Assembly (NCBI GenBank): GCA_028691905.1
Contig: JAQUYJ010000012.1
Location: forward strand, 1 to 14,526
Source: Bacilli bacterium
GTDB taxonomy: Bacteria > Bacillota_I > Bacilli_A > ML615J-28 > CAG-698
Length of the DNA stretch: 14,526 nucleotides
Direction of reading: 5' to 3'
The stretch's first letter is position 1. Every line of letters starts with the position of its first letter. Positions 6,188-14,526 of this stretch are shown here, one piece after another. The notes below the pieces were generated by a model. It worked only from the letters and a program-made list of their open reading frames with translations, did no database searches and had not been told where the DNA came from. The translations under genes and the position numbers were made by a program.

Positions 6188-7142
6188 ATAATCCAAACAA
6201 GAACAGTTCTAAACCGGAATGTGGTTCGATTTGAAATGATTTGATTTTATAATCCAAACCAGCGAGTTTAATAATGATGTCTTGAATGGTATTCACTGAA
6301 AATGTTTTGCTGTCACGAATTAAATAATACGCTCTTCCAGTTGAGACATGCAAAGTATTAGCTATTTCTGCCTGCGTATATTTATGTTTTATCATGATGA
6401 TAGTACTCCATATATCAATCATGGCTCGTGATATCATACCTAACAACTGAATGGCATCTTTGCCATTCTTTTTTAATTCTTGAAATGTTTGAATGATTTT
6501 TTCTTTATCTTTACATATTATTGCATTGGTGAGTGCGAAAGTTTCGAGTTCACTTTCCTTTGTTACCACTTCAATAACATCCTGATTTGTTATGACTTTT
6601 CTTCCATCAATATAATTTATTAATTTATCAACTTCATTTTTCGCATTTAGTAAATTATGCCCCAATCGGTTGAAAAACAGTTTAATCGTTTCATCTTTGA
6701 TTTCTATACCTTCCAAAGTAAACTGTCTTTTCAACCACCCTTCTTCTTCAACCGGAGTCAGATCTTTGGTGTCACTTACTTCTGCATTATCCAGCAGAAC
6801 TTTCATTAATTTACTTTTTCCATCAATTTTTATATTTGTAGCATCAATAATAAAAATGGTAGAAACAAATGGGTTTTTTATATAATCGACAAATCCATCG
6901 ATGTGATGATTAATTTCAGTTTTGGAACTGCTTAAAAAAGTCGGATTTTTAATAATCACAATTTTCTCTTCGCACATAAAAGGCGGAGTCAATGCATCTT
7001 GTATAGCAATAGATACATTTGTCTCTTCCATATCATAAAGTGTTGTGTTATACTCGTCACAATGATGTGCTTTAATTACTTTTTCTATTTTATTGCGAAT
7101 AATTAATTCTTCTGTGCCGATAAATAAAAATACATTTTTCAT
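6186..7142 (-). CDS. holA: DNA polymerase III, delta subunit (clamp loader)
   Basis: Delta subunit of the clamp loader, which opens the beta sliding clamp for loading on DNA. The N-terminal MKNVFLFIGTEELIIRNKI matches the family's Y/F-L-x-G-x-E-x-L-I opening. The conserved acidic hydrophobic stretches of the AAA+-like fold follow (for example STIFIIDATNIKIDGKSKLMK), and the C-terminal helical collar region is present (YTQAEIANTL...). From the ATG at 7142 it has 318 residues, near the usual 330-345. This start has AAGGTG (7149-7154) seven bases before it; the open frame reaches a TTG at 7187, but that codon has no ribosome binding site. It follows comEC closely, the order comEA-comEC-holA-rpsT seen in Bacillus and relatives. 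Overall identity is low, as is normal for delta. Confidence 0.92.
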   Translation of the reverse strand: MKNVFLFIGTEELIIRNKIEKVIKAHHCDEYNTTLYDMEETNVSIAIQDALTPPFMCEEKIVIIKNPTFLSSSKTEINHHIDGFVDYIKNPFVSTIFIIDATNIKIDGKSKLMKVLLDNAEVSDTKDLTPVEEEGWLKRQFTLEGIEIKDETIKLFFNRLGHNLLNAKNEVDKLINYIDGRKVITNQDVIEVVTKESELETFALTNAIICKDKEKIIQTFQELKKNGKDAIQLLGMISRAMIDIWSTIIMIKHKYTQAEIANTLHVSTGRAYYLIRDSKTFSVNTIQDIIIKLAGLDYKIKSFQIEPHSGLELFLFGL

Positions 7143-7158
7143 ATGTTTCACCTTCTTC

Positions 7159-7187
7159 ATTATAGCACAAAAGGACAGAAAGACCAA
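7159..7187 (-). promoter_or_regulatory. Likely internal promoter of holA
   Basis: In the comEC-holA gap the minus strand has TTGGTC (7182-7187), a 17-base spacer and TATAAT (7159-7164) preceded by TG at the extended -10 position. The transcript would begin almost at the ribosome binding site, giving a leader of only about 10 bases. It would let holA be expressed independently of the competence genes. Confidence 0.6.
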
Positions 7188-7191
7188 GAAA

Positions 7192-9351
7192 TTATGAAGA
7201 TTTTACAGTTTGAAAATAACCCCCTTTTTTGTGGTATACATATCTTATCGAATACTCTAAATCTGTTCGAAAAATTTGAATATTAAATGACTGCAAGCGT
7301 AATATCAATTCTTCACTGGGAAAACCAAATTGCTTTATTCTTCCCGTTTGGATGATGGCGATTTCCGGTTTTATTTTTTTTATAAAAGCAAGCGAAGTTG
7401 AAGCATTGGAACCATGATGTCCCACTTTCAGAACATCAACATCCAAAGCAGGAATGTTATGCTCCTGCTTGGTTGTTAAATCACCGACAAGCAAATATTT
7501 TAATCCTCCTATTTCAACATATAAAACGAGACTGTTATCATTTTCATCTGCATAAAATTGGTCAGGATGATATACATAAAATGTCAGATTTCCAATAGTA
7601 ATATGATCATTTGTTCTTACTTTTTCTGTTTGCGAATAGCCATCCATACAGTTATTGTATTGACTCGTTATAATTCTTTTTGTTTGAACCTTCTCAATTA
7701 TCCTTGAAGCTTCTTTATAATGGTCATCGTGAGCGTGGGTGATGATGAGCATATCTAGCTTTTTTATCCCCTGGGCGAGCAAATAAGTACTCACTACATT
7801 ATTTGTTCCATCTCCCGTATCTATCAATACGGTTGTCTTTCCGTATGGTTCTTGAATCAAAATTGCTTCACCGTAATATAAATCCAAAAAATCAATCGTT
7901 CCATATTGAATGAACCATTTGGCCTGACCTAGAAATAACACAAAAAGAACAATAACAAATTGAAGCCATTTTCGCAATGTTGGTTTATTGTACATTTTGA
8001 TTATAAAATAGACAAGAGCATAATAAATGAAAATAATGAACCAAGATAAGTGTCTGAAAGAAATAGACCACGATAAATAATTACTAAACAGAAAACTGCA
8101 GCGAATAAAAAAAGTGACAATTCCCTGATAAAATGGCTCTAAAAATGGAAAAATGAGTGTAATGAAACTGCAGGGCAACAATATACTGCTTACATAAAGA
8201 ATGGCAAATATGTTTGTGAAAGGAGATAGAATATTTATTTCATGATTCAAATTTACAACAAAGGGAAAGGTAATGATTTGCGCAAATATGGAAATAATCA
8301 ATATTTGGGTTATAGAATTTTTGTTTTTTATCAACGGACTTGTCAATACAATTGTGAAACTTACTAAAAAACTAAAAACAAAGCCTATTCTGAATAAATA
8401 ATATGGATTAATAATCATGAGCACTACGAACACTATACTATGAATGTCTAAACTTGGTAAGCCCAATTTATACTTCATATTGACTTGGGACAATACATAT
8501 ACCAATCCGGCACGTAAAATAGAAGGAGTAAATCTAGTTATAATACAATAACTGAACAGTACAATGAGTGTTATCTTACCTGCAACTTTCTTTGTCCATG
8601 TGTTTTTATTCAGTATTTTGTTAATTATACTTAACAATAGTGTTATATGCAATCCTGATACTGCAAATAAATGTACTATTCCATTCCGTTGTAAAGATTC
8701 CTGCAAGGAATCATCAAAATCAGAATCATCCCCTGTTATTAAAGCAAGTAAAAAACTTTTCGATTCCTTTTCAAAATGTTGATTAATCCAATTCCTTGTT
8801 CCTTCTTCTATTCGAAATAAGTGGAATTTTCTCGAAATAATATTTACTTCTCGTACTTTGATTATGGTATGGATATGGTTGTAATGTAAATATTCTTTGT
8901 AATTAAATCCAAACAATACTCTGTTCTTGTCAATATTTTCCACCGTTCCATCAATTTTGACTTTCCATCCGACATGAACATTTTCTGATGATGAAACATA
9001 GGCATATATTTTTATTCCTTCACTTTTTATAACCCATCGTTCATTTTCTTCATTTTTTATAATTTGAATAATAGTTCCTTCCAACGGAACAGTGATATCC
9101 CTTTCTGCTAAACCCCATATTCCATATGATATCAGGGAAAGAAGTGATACAGCAAATGAACAAATGAAGATTATTTTGTTTCTGCGCCACAAAAAACAAA
9201 GATACCCAACAAATAAAAAACCAAAAAGCCAATGAAAACAAATCAGTACAGCAAAAAATATACCAATCACTAGAAAAAACAAATGATTGGTAAGTGTTGA
9301 AAAAACACTGTGATATCGAATCCTATAATATAATATTTTACAGTAATTCAT
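7192..9351 (-). CDS. comEC: ComEC/Rec2 DNA-uptake channel protein
   Basis: Polytopic membrane protein thought to form the channel that carries single-stranded DNA into the cell during transformation. From the ATG at 9351 it has 719 residues. Order: two or more N-terminal membrane segments (about 20-80), a soluble OB-like DUF4131 region (about 85-175), and the Competence domain with HLFAVSGLHI (227-236) and many membrane helices up to about 480. A C-terminal metallo-beta-lactamase domain has HAHDDH (539-544), GD (623-624) and VGHHGS (643-648), so the metal site looks intact and could act as the nuclease. The ATG at 9351 lies one base after the comEA stop, implying coupling; the open frame upstream to 9411 overlaps comEA and is not needed. 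The arrangement implies a working or recently working uptake system. Confidence 0.96.
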   Translation of the reverse strand: MNYCKILYYRIRYHSVFSTLTNHLFFLVIGIFFAVLICFHWLFGFLFVGYLCFLWRRNKIIFICSFAVSLLSLISYGIWGLAERDITVPLEGTIIQIIKNEENERWVIKSEGIKIYAYVSSSENVHVGWKVKIDGTVENIDKNRVLFGFNYKEYLHYNHIHTIIKVREVNIISRKFHLFRIEEGTRNWINQHFEKESKSFLLALITGDDSDFDDSLQESLQRNGIVHLFAVSGLHITLLLSIINKILNKNTWTKKVAGKITLIVLFSYCIITRFTPSILRAGLVYVLSQVNMKYKLGLPSLDIHSIVFVVLMIINPYYLFRIGFVFSFLVSFTIVLTSPLIKNKNSITQILIISIFAQIITFPFVVNLNHEINILSPFTNIFAILYVSSILLPCSFITLIFPFLEPFYQGIVTFFIRCSFLFSNYLSWSISFRHLSWFIIFIYYALVYFIIKMYNKPTLRKWLQFVIVLFVLFLGQAKWFIQYGTIDFLDLYYGEAILIQEPYGKTTVLIDTGDGTNNVVSTYLLAQGIKKLDMLIITHAHDDHYKEASRIIEKVQTKRIITSQYNNCMDGYSQTEKVRTNDHITIGNLTFYVYHPDQFYADENDNSLVLYVEIGGLKYLLVGDLTTKQEHNIPALDVDVLKVGHHGSNASTSLAFIKKIKPEIAIIQTGRIKQFGFPSEELILRLQSFNIQIFRTDLEYSIRYVYHKKGGYFQTVKSS

Positions 9352-9352
9352 T

Positions 9353-9862
9353 CTATACACAAATTTTATCTTTAATATTATTAAAGATAGTAAGCGTGAT
9401 ACCAGAAACACTCAGTAAATCATCAATGGTATAAAAAGGATGAATTTGGCGATATTGTATAATGTTCTGTGCTTTCACTTCCCCTATCCCACTTAATTCC
9501 ATAAGTTGCTCTAAACTTGCAGTGTTAATATTGATCTTTGATAGACCCGCTTCCTGATGGGAGGGTATTACTACAACTTGCCCATCATTCAAAACAGTTA
9601 CCAAATTGACTTTTGCCGCATCTGCACGATTGGTAAAACCTCCGGCAAGCTGAACCAATTCATATATCCGACTGTTTTCATCCATTTCATAAATACCAGG
9701 GTCATTTATTTCTCCAACTATTTGTACCCAAATCCGATAAGAGGAAATATTCTCAGAAGGAGGGATTGGTTCAGGTGTTTCATTATGATCGAAATTAGTC
9801 CAAATTAATCCGATAATTAATATCAACCCTCCGATGATATATACAATGTATTTTTTCTTCAT
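9353..9862 (-). CDS. comEA: ComEA, membrane-anchored DNA receptor for transformation
   Basis: Binds incoming double-stranded DNA outside the membrane and hands it to ComEC. At 169 residues it has an N-terminal membrane anchor (about 5-21), an SLBB domain (about 44-101) with IWVQIVGEINDPGIYEM, and tandem helix-hairpin-helix motifs (108-169) including ININTASLEQLMELSGIG and the IDDLLSVSGI stretch. This is the usual architecture of Gram-positive ComEA. The ATG at 9862 follows a GGGGTGAG site by about six bases. It is separated from the upstream membrane-protein gene by a strong terminator, so it should have its own promoter. The only candidate I see (TTGTTT, 17 bases, TAAAAT) lies partly inside that terminator and is weak, so the genuine promoter is unclear. 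Confidence 0.95.
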   Translation of the reverse strand: MKKKYIVYIIGGLILIIGLIWTNFDHNETPEPIPPSENISSYRIWVQIVGEINDPGIYEMDENSRIYELVQLAGGFTNRADAAKVNLVTVLNDGQVVVIPSHQEAGLSKININTASLEQLMELSGIGEVKAQNIIQYRQIHPFYTIDDLLSVSGITLTIFNNIKDKICV

Positions 9863-9910
9863 AAAAATCTCACCCCATATATATCATTAACAAAAATACA
9901 TTATTTTACT

Positions 9911-9941
9911 AAAAAAAGAAGTTGAAAACAACTTCTTTTTT
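9911..9941 (-). terminator. Terminator of the mnmA-recD2-GNAT-Lit operon
   Basis: A perfect stem of 13 base pairs (9912-9924 with 9929-9941) has a TTTT loop and is followed on the minus strand by seven T. It begins a few bases after the TGA stop codon at 9945-9947. Confidence 0.9.
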
Positions 9942-9944
9942 GCT

Positions 9945-10682
9945 TCAGCTAAGCAGTTTTGCTTTTCTGTTTATCCCTGTTATAATTAAAATCCACGCTG
10001 CTATTACCAATATAACAAAAGCTATTACTATAAGAAAAAAATCAGTAAAGAACTCTATAGATAATATTTTTATTAACATTAAATTATCAATCCCCGGCGC
10101 TTCGACATAATTGGATTGATAGCCAAAAAAAGCATCGTTGAACTTGGCGGGATCGGGAAAAATTATTCGATGAAAGATTACAAACATGGCATCAAAATCC
10201 ACTAATGTTGCAATTCCAATTGCAATGACAATTAATCCGATACCTAACAGTGTGAACAGACTTCCCCGAACTATTAATCTTTGCAATGATTTAAAATTAA
10301 AAAACAAATACAGCCCTAATAAAACAAACAAACATAATACGACCCAACCTGCTGTTTTCCCTAAGACAAATAAATCCTTTACGTCTTCCATATGCTTTAA
10401 TGCCTGGATGGAAAAAACATCCTGATTGTTTATTTTCACTTGCATTGTGTCAGATTTTCCATATAAAAAATCAATTATTGTCTGCGCTATCGTATCCAGT
10501 TCTTCTTCAGTGTATCCTGTTATTTGTACGGTATTGTTTTTCTGAAATTCCATCATATAAAAAGATTTGTTTTTTGCCAATGGCAATATCATAATCCATA
10601 ACGATATTAAAATTAAAAAAATATTAAATAAAATAACCATAGCGTAATTAATTGCTTTATTCTTTGCTAGAGGCATTTGCAT
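9945..10682 (-). CDS. TIGR01906/DUF1461 integral membrane protein, Lit-like
   Basis: A 245-residue membrane protein with four likely membrane segments (about 12-34, 110-130, 141-161 and 210-236) and an extracellular loop after the first. It fits the TIGR01906 (DUF1461) family: the region ALKHMEDVKDLF (94-105, H97) and the FVIFHRIIFPD stretch (about 167-177, H171) are its typical conserved blocks. The lipoprotein intramolecular transacylase Lit of Enterococcus, which moves an acyl chain to the lipoprotein N-terminus, belongs to this family and uses two conserved histidines. Whether this protein has that activity is inference. The first ATG (10682) has AAGGA eight bases upstream; an ATG two codons on is an alternative. 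It overlaps the acetyltransferase gene by 26 bases. It ends in TGA, the only TGA stop among the real genes here. Confidence 0.8.
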   Translation of the reverse strand: MQMPLAKNKAINYAMVILFNIFLILISLWIMILPLAKNKSFYMMEFQKNNTVQITGYTEEELDTIAQTIIDFLYGKSDTMQVKINNQDVFSIQALKHMEDVKDLFVLGKTAGWVVLCLFVLLGLYLFFNFKSLQRLIVRGSLFTLLGIGLIVIAIGIATLVDFDAMFVIFHRIIFPDPAKFNDAFFGYQSNYVEAPGIDNLMLIKILSIEFFTDFFLIVIAFVILVIAAWILIITGINRKAKLLS

Positions 10683-11229
10683 TATCCCATTCCTTTTTTG
10701 TTATACTATAATAATATAATGGAATATCTTCATTTTTCTTAATAAAATATACCATTCTTCTTTCGTAAAAAACCATATTATTTTTGGTCATCACCTTTAA
10801 TGATGCTTGATTTTCAATTTGGTGACCTGCAATAATCCTTTCCAATCCATTCGAAAACGCATAGTTTATTACTGCTGCCAATGCTTCGCTTGCTACACCC
10901 ATATTCCAATATTTTTTGGCAAGACAATACCCTACTTCAGCAGTCAATGTTTCTAAATTGAAGTTATACAGATTAATCGAGCCAATTACTTCCTTGACAC
11001 TTTTCAAATAGATAACCCAATTTACTCCAATAAAAGTGCCGTCGGAATCTATCCACAGTCCCAGGATAAATTCTGTGGTATCAACCGACTCATGGGGATA
11101 CCAACGGAGTTTATCGCTTATTTGAGAATCCGACATCCAATTATGAAAAGCTTCTTTTGCATCGCTGATTTGCGGTTTACGAAGTATTAATCGTCTGGTT
11201 TCAATTGTTATTGCTTTTAATGGCTTCAT
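10657..11229 (-). CDS. GNAT family N-acetyltransferase (RimJ/RimL-like)
   Basis: A 190-residue Gcn5-related acetyltransferase that uses acetyl-CoA; the acceptor cannot be told from sequence. The N-terminal ETRRLILRKPQISDA (about 10-24) is the standard opening of the RimJ/RimL-type acetyltransferases. VIGSINLYNF is the central beta strand region, and AEVGYCLAKKYWNMGVASEA contains the V-G-Y-x-L...W-x-x-G-x-A-x-E-A acetyl-CoA site (about 116-136). NQASLKVMTKNNM follows as the usual N-x-x-S-x-x-x-x-x-K-x-G-like motif, here with N instead of the common G. AAGGA precedes the ATG by about nine bases. It lies 20 bases after recD2 and overlaps the next gene, so it is co-transcribed. Ribosomal-protein acetylation is one possibility, not shown. 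Confidence 0.88.
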   Translation of the reverse strand: MKPLKAITIETRRLILRKPQISDAKEAFHNWMSDSQISDKLRWYPHESVDTTEFILGLWIDSDGTFIGVNWVIYLKSVKEVIGSINLYNFNLETLTAEVGYCLAKKYWNMGVASEALAAVINYAFSNGLERIIAGHQIENQASLKVMTKNNMVFYERRMVYFIKKNEDIPLYYYSITKKEWDNANASSKE

Positions 11230-11249
11230 AAAACATCTTCCTTCTTCAA

Positions 11250-13508
11250 TTATAGAAAGTCGTAAGGAGTCAGTTCCTTTTTCCCTTCTTCCTCAGAAAT
11301 TCCTAAAAAAATAGATTGAATACGATCTACCAATTTTGTTTTCCGGTTTTCTTCCAGTTCAACAATTCCCTTTCGAAGGGCATCTTCATTCCCCAACATA
11401 ATTACCTGTGATTTTGCTCTGGTTATTGCAGTATAGATTAATTTTCTTTTCAACATCCCATAATATTTAAAACTGAAGGGGATAATGGCCATTGGAAATT
11501 CGCTTCCCTGAGCTTTATGAATCGAAACCGCATAAGCTAAACTTAAATCTTCCATTTCATCTTTCTCATAGTGGACGCTTCCAAAGTCAAACAATACATC
11601 CAATCCAATAAATTTTTCTTCCTGATACGACAGCGAGATAATCGTCCCTATATCACCATTCATTACTTGCTTTTCATGGCGGTTTATCAGTTGCAGAACC
11701 TTGTCATTAACACGAAATCTCTTCCCTAAATAATTAATTTCCTCAGCGAGGGGATTAAAACGATCCTGTAACCGAAAATTGATTTTATCAATACCCAAAT
11801 CGCCCCGATATAAAGGGACTAAAACTTGGATATCTTTAATCAAATCCAATCCATCCGCCAGAGCATTAACCAGTTTTTCTTCAAGGAGGGGCAGTATTTC
11901 TGTATCCTGACAATGATAGAATTGACATGCCGGTTGAAAATCAGCTAAGTTGTACGGCATTTCACCACTGTTAATGTGATGAGCAAGCATTGTAATACTT
12001 GAACCATCTGTCTGACGGTGAATGATATCCAGACGAACGGTGGATATTTCTTTTGAATCAATGAGGTCTTTTAAAATATTCCCGGGCATAACAGAAGGCA
12101 ATTGATCAGCGTCACCTACCAGTACCAAAACAGTTTCATCTTTCATACAGCTCAGCAATACATGAAACAAAGACAAATCAACCATGCTGAATTCATCTAT
12201 TATGATCATATTATATTCCAAAGGTGGCTCCTGAAGCGCATTGAATCGGTTTCCTCCGTCATAACCCAGCAATTTATGCAGTGTTACTGCCGGATATTTA
12301 GTCAATTCACGTAATCTTTTACTGGCACGACCGGTTGGGGCTGCCAGGGCAATCTGACTGGCAGCAGCTTCACTGCGAAAACACGAAACATAGGTATCCA
12401 TTATCCCTTTTATAATCGTAGATTTTCCTGTCCCCGGTCCACCGGTAATAATGGTAATGGACTGTGTTAATGCTTTTTTTATTGCTTCCAACTGTTTGGG
12501 TTTGTAATCAATCCTATTAAGACGCATCACTTCATTTATTTTTTCATCTATTTCTTCAGCTTGTACATGACTTGTTCCATGTTCCAATATGGAAATTAAT
12601 TTTTGGGCAATGAATTTCTCCTGATGATAAATGGGATAATCAAAAATATCTTGATGCTCCATTATTATTTGCTGCTGAATTTGGAGATTATCCAATTCCC
12701 GGGCGAACAGATCACGATTAAAAAAATCATTTTCTTCGCCTAAAATACGTAAAATTTCCTGAAACAATTCGCCTTGTTCGACATAAGTATTACCTGTTCG
12801 AAATAATAACTGGGACAGTGCATATCGGATTAAAGCCTGAATCCGAATAGGGTCGTCCTGTACAATCCCAATATTCTTGGCAATATGGTCTGCCCGCAAA
12901 AAGCCTATTCCTTCAATTAGATTAATCAATTGATATGGATTCTTTTTTATTTCCTTAATTGCCTCTAATCCCAATTCTTTGCTGATCCGAACGGCCATCT
13001 TCATTGTCAATCCCAAATTCAGCAAATCGACAATCTGTTTTTCATTTTTCATATTGGTAACGACATTTTCATAAATAGTTTCCTTTTGTTTGGAGGAAAG
13101 GACGATGTCATCTAAATTACTTTTATCATCGGCAATTTTATTTAGGGAATCAGATCCCAGTTTCTGATATATTTTTTCAGCAGTTACTCTGCCAATCCCC
13201 GGAAAATAATCACTTGACAAGTATGTTATAATTCCTTCTTTCGATTGTTCATTTATTCTACGAAATGTTTTTGCACGCAATTGCATTCCATACTGTGATG
13301 TTTCAATTTCGCCTTGGAATTCATATTCTTCATCAATGAGCGGTTTTCGATCAAATGCAGACAAAACATTAACTTGATTGCTGAACAGAATGTTACGATA
13401 AGGCAATAAATCCTTATGTTTATAATCCAGTTTTATTTTAACAATGCCAAACCCGGTTTCTTCATTAAAAAAAGTAATTTTTGAAATGGGACCAAATAAA
13501 ACAGCCAT
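11250..13508 (-). CDS. recD2: RecD2-type ATP-dependent DNA helicase
   Basis: Superfamily 1B 5'-3' helicase found in bacteria without RecBC, with roles in repair and fork protection. The length of 752 residues fits the family. The N-terminal OB-like region (1-90) is followed by helix-hairpin-helix motifs near 98-118 (FPGIGRVTAEKI) and 197-210 (EGIGFLRADHI). The Q-motif region is YKPKQLEAI (335-343), Walker A GGPGTGKST (356-364), Walker B IIIDEFSMVD (435-444) and motif III GDADQLPSV (465-473). Near the C-terminus come SIHKAQGSEFP and LIYTAITRAK, the motifs V/VI region. The ATG at 13508 overlaps the mnmA stop codon by one base (TAATG) with GAGGA eight bases upstream. The mnmA-recD2 order is common in Firmicutes. 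All helicase motifs look intact. Confidence 0.96.
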   Translation of the reverse strand: MAVLFGPISKITFFNEETGFGIVKIKLDYKHKDLLPYRNILFSNQVNVLSAFDRKPLIDEEYEFQGEIETSQYGMQLRAKTFRRINEQSKEGIITYLSSDYFPGIGRVTAEKIYQKLGSDSLNKIADDKSNLDDIVLSSKQKETIYENVVTNMKNEKQIVDLLNLGLTMKMAVRISKELGLEAIKEIKKNPYQLINLIEGIGFLRADHIAKNIGIVQDDPIRIQALIRYALSQLLFRTGNTYVEQGELFQEILRILGEENDFFNRDLFARELDNLQIQQQIIMEHQDIFDYPIYHQEKFIAQKLISILEHGTSHVQAEEIDEKINEVMRLNRIDYKPKQLEAIKKALTQSITIITGGPGTGKSTIIKGIMDTYVSCFRSEAAASQIALAAPTGRASKRLRELTKYPAVTLHKLLGYDGGNRFNALQEPPLEYNMIIIDEFSMVDLSLFHVLLSCMKDETVLVLVGDADQLPSVMPGNILKDLIDSKEISTVRLDIIHRQTDGSSITMLAHHINSGEMPYNLADFQPACQFYHCQDTEILPLLEEKLVNALADGLDLIKDIQVLVPLYRGDLGIDKINFRLQDRFNPLAEEINYLGKRFRVNDKVLQLINRHEKQVMNGDIGTIISLSYQEEKFIGLDVLFDFGSVHYEKDEMEDLSLAYAVSIHKAQGSEFPMAIIPFSFKYYGMLKRKLIYTAITRAKSQVIMLGNEDALRKGIVELEENRKTKLVDRIQSIFLGISEEEGKKELTPYDFL

Positions 13509-14526
13509 TAGTATTTCCTCTTTTCTTCATTCCAAAATACTTCACTTATTATAGCCCCACCGATCAGGCGATCTCCATCATAGAAAACGGCTGCTTGTCC
13601 GGGGGTTACTGCTTTTGCTCCCTGCGGATATACTGCTTCCAACTTATCATTAATCCGTCTAATTCGGACCGGTATGTCTTTTTGACGATAACGGAATTTG
13701 GCACTGCATTCTTTCCAACCCATAAAATCTTCAGCCAACCAATTCACCTGTTCAACCAGGCAGCGGTTCGATAATAGGGTAGGGTGGTTCGCTCCCTGCC
13801 CAACCAACAATATATTTGTTTTTGGATCTTTACCGATGACAAACCAGGGATCTCCTTCCCCACCGATACCGAGCCCGTGTCTCTGGCCGATTGTATAGTA
13901 CATCAACCCGTCATGTTTTCCAACGGTTTCACCATTTTCTGTTTGCATCCATCCCTGATTGTCTGGTAAATAGTTTTGCAGGAATTGCTTAAAGTGTCTC
14001 TCTCCGATAAAACAGACTCCTGTTGAATCTTTTTTCTTTGCTACAGACAAATCATTTTGCAGCGCAATTTCACGTACCTGTGCTTTTGTCAGATGACCGA
14101 TTGGAAATAGAACGCGGTGTAACTGTGCTTGATTCAGTTGACTCAAAAAATAGCTTTGATCTTTGTTGGAGTCTATCCCTTTTAATAAAATATCTTCTTT
14201 GTCTGAATGTACGATTCGGGCATAATGACCCATTGCAATATAATCACTGCCCAGCTCCAATGCTTTATCTATAAACAGCTTGAATTTAATTTCTTTGTTA
14301 CACATAATGTCGGGATTGGGAGTTCGGTTGTTTTTATATTCCTGCAGAAAATATTGAAAAACTTTTTCCCAATATTCTTCCACGAAATCAACTCGATGCA
14401 AAGTAATATGACATTTTTTAGCAACTTCCACTGCATCCAAGTAATCTTTTTCTTGAGGGCATACATCAAGAGGATCGTTGGGATTACCCAATATGTCGTT
14501 GTTTAAAGAAGAATCCCAATTTCTCA
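13508..14526 (-). CDS. mnmA: tRNA 2-thiouridine synthase MnmA (5' end outside the window)
   Basis: Thiolates U34 of the tRNAs for Lys, Glu and Gln, using sulfur passed from a cysteine desulfurase. The visible 339 codons start with RNWDSSLNND at the window edge; the ATP-binding SGGxDS motif lies beyond it. The nucleophile cysteine lies in RTPNPDIMCNKEIKF and the persulfide cysteine in DSTGVCFIGERHF. YYTIGQRHGLGIGG is also diagnostic. The C-terminal beta-barrel domain is complete, ending ...NEEKRKY. The frame stays open to the window edge, so a TTG at 14491 inside it is not the start. It heads the mnmA-recD2-GNAT-Lit-like operon, and its stop codon overlaps the recD2 start. Confidence 0.97.
   Translation of the reverse strand, partial: RNWDSSLNNDILGNPNDPLDVCPQEKDYLDAVEVAKKCHITLHRVDFVEEYWEKVFQYFLQEYKNNRTPNPDIMCNKEIKFKLFIDKALELGSDYIAMGHYARIVHSDKEDILLKGIDSNKDQSYFLSQLNQAQLHRVLFPIGHLTKAQVREIALQNDLSVAKKKDSTGVCFIGERHFKQFLQNYLPDNQGWMQTENGETVGKHDGLMYYTIGQRHGLGIGGEGDPWFVIGKDPKTNILLVGQGANHPTLLSNRCLVEQVNWLAEDFMGWKECSAKFRYRQKDIPVRIRRINDKLEAVYPQGAKAVTPGQAAVFYDGDRLIGGAIISEVFWNEEKRKY

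Noticed and set aside
7143..7187. Longer holA starting at TTG 7187
   Set aside because: No ribosome binding site, and the extension overlaps promoter elements. The ATG at 7142 has a proper site and matches the family's N-terminus.
9352..9411. Twenty-residue N-terminal extension of comEC
   Set aside because: It overlaps the end of comEA. The ATG at 9351, one base after the comEA stop, gives normal coupling and length.
9945..9947. TGA read as tryptophan (mycoplasma-type code)
   Set aside because: The TGA ends the Lit-like protein at the expected place, directly before a terminator, and all tryptophans in conserved positions use TGG.
1..14526. CRISPR arrays, insertion sequences, tRNA or rRNA genes, defence or toxin-antitoxin modules
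   Set aside because: I looked for direct repeats, transposase motifs, RNA-gene signatures and unexplained gene pairs on both strands and found none; the region is mostly housekeeping.

Overview
The window is ordinary AT-rich chromosomal DNA from a low-GC Gram-positive lineage of the Bacillota. Shine-Dalgarno sites are strong (AAGGAG, GGAGGT) and several promoters have consensus-like sigma-A boxes. Genes present include RNase Y, a short RecA without an acidic tail, HolA, ComEA/ComEC and MnmA-RecD2. One gene uses TGA as its stop and tryptophan is encoded by TGG, so the code is standard rather than the TGA=Trp code of mycoplasmas. The small genome style suggests the Erysipelotrichia, Turicibacter, Haloplasma or Izemoplasma side of the phylum, but this placement is inference.

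Layout from right to left (almost everything is on the minus strand). (1) 14526-9945: a tightly packed operon of mnmA (5' end outside the window), recD2, a GNAT acetyltransferase and a Lit-like/TIGR01906 membrane protein, closed by a strong terminator at 9911-9941. (2) 9862-6186: comEA, comEC and holA, covering DNA uptake and the clamp-loader delta subunit; holA also has a plausible promoter of its own. (3) 5896-6159: rpsT, the only plus-strand gene, convergent with holA and sharing a bidirectional terminator with it. (4) 5748-2995: a BaiN/HI0933-type flavoprotein, pgsA and recA, read from one promoter that diverges from the rpsT promoter; recA ends in a terminator. (5) 2854-1268: rny (RNase Y) with its own promoter and terminator. 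(6) 1221-227: an N-acetylmuramoyl-L-alanine amidase whose reading frame is split by a run of seven A; it lies between two terminators and has no visible promoter. (7) 1-140: no gene, but a perfect consensus promoter fires leftwards out of the window.

The genes form a housekeeping and DNA-processing block: tRNA thiolation, recombination and repair (RecD2, RecA), DNA uptake (ComEA/EC), replication (HolA), translation (S20), phospholipid synthesis (PgsA) and mRNA decay (RNase Y). I did not find a new multi-gene system. The points most worth checking are the frameshifted amidase with an Ig-like tail, the perfect promoter and leader at the left edge, the Lit-like protein, and a palindrome over the -10 box of the promoter that serves recA.
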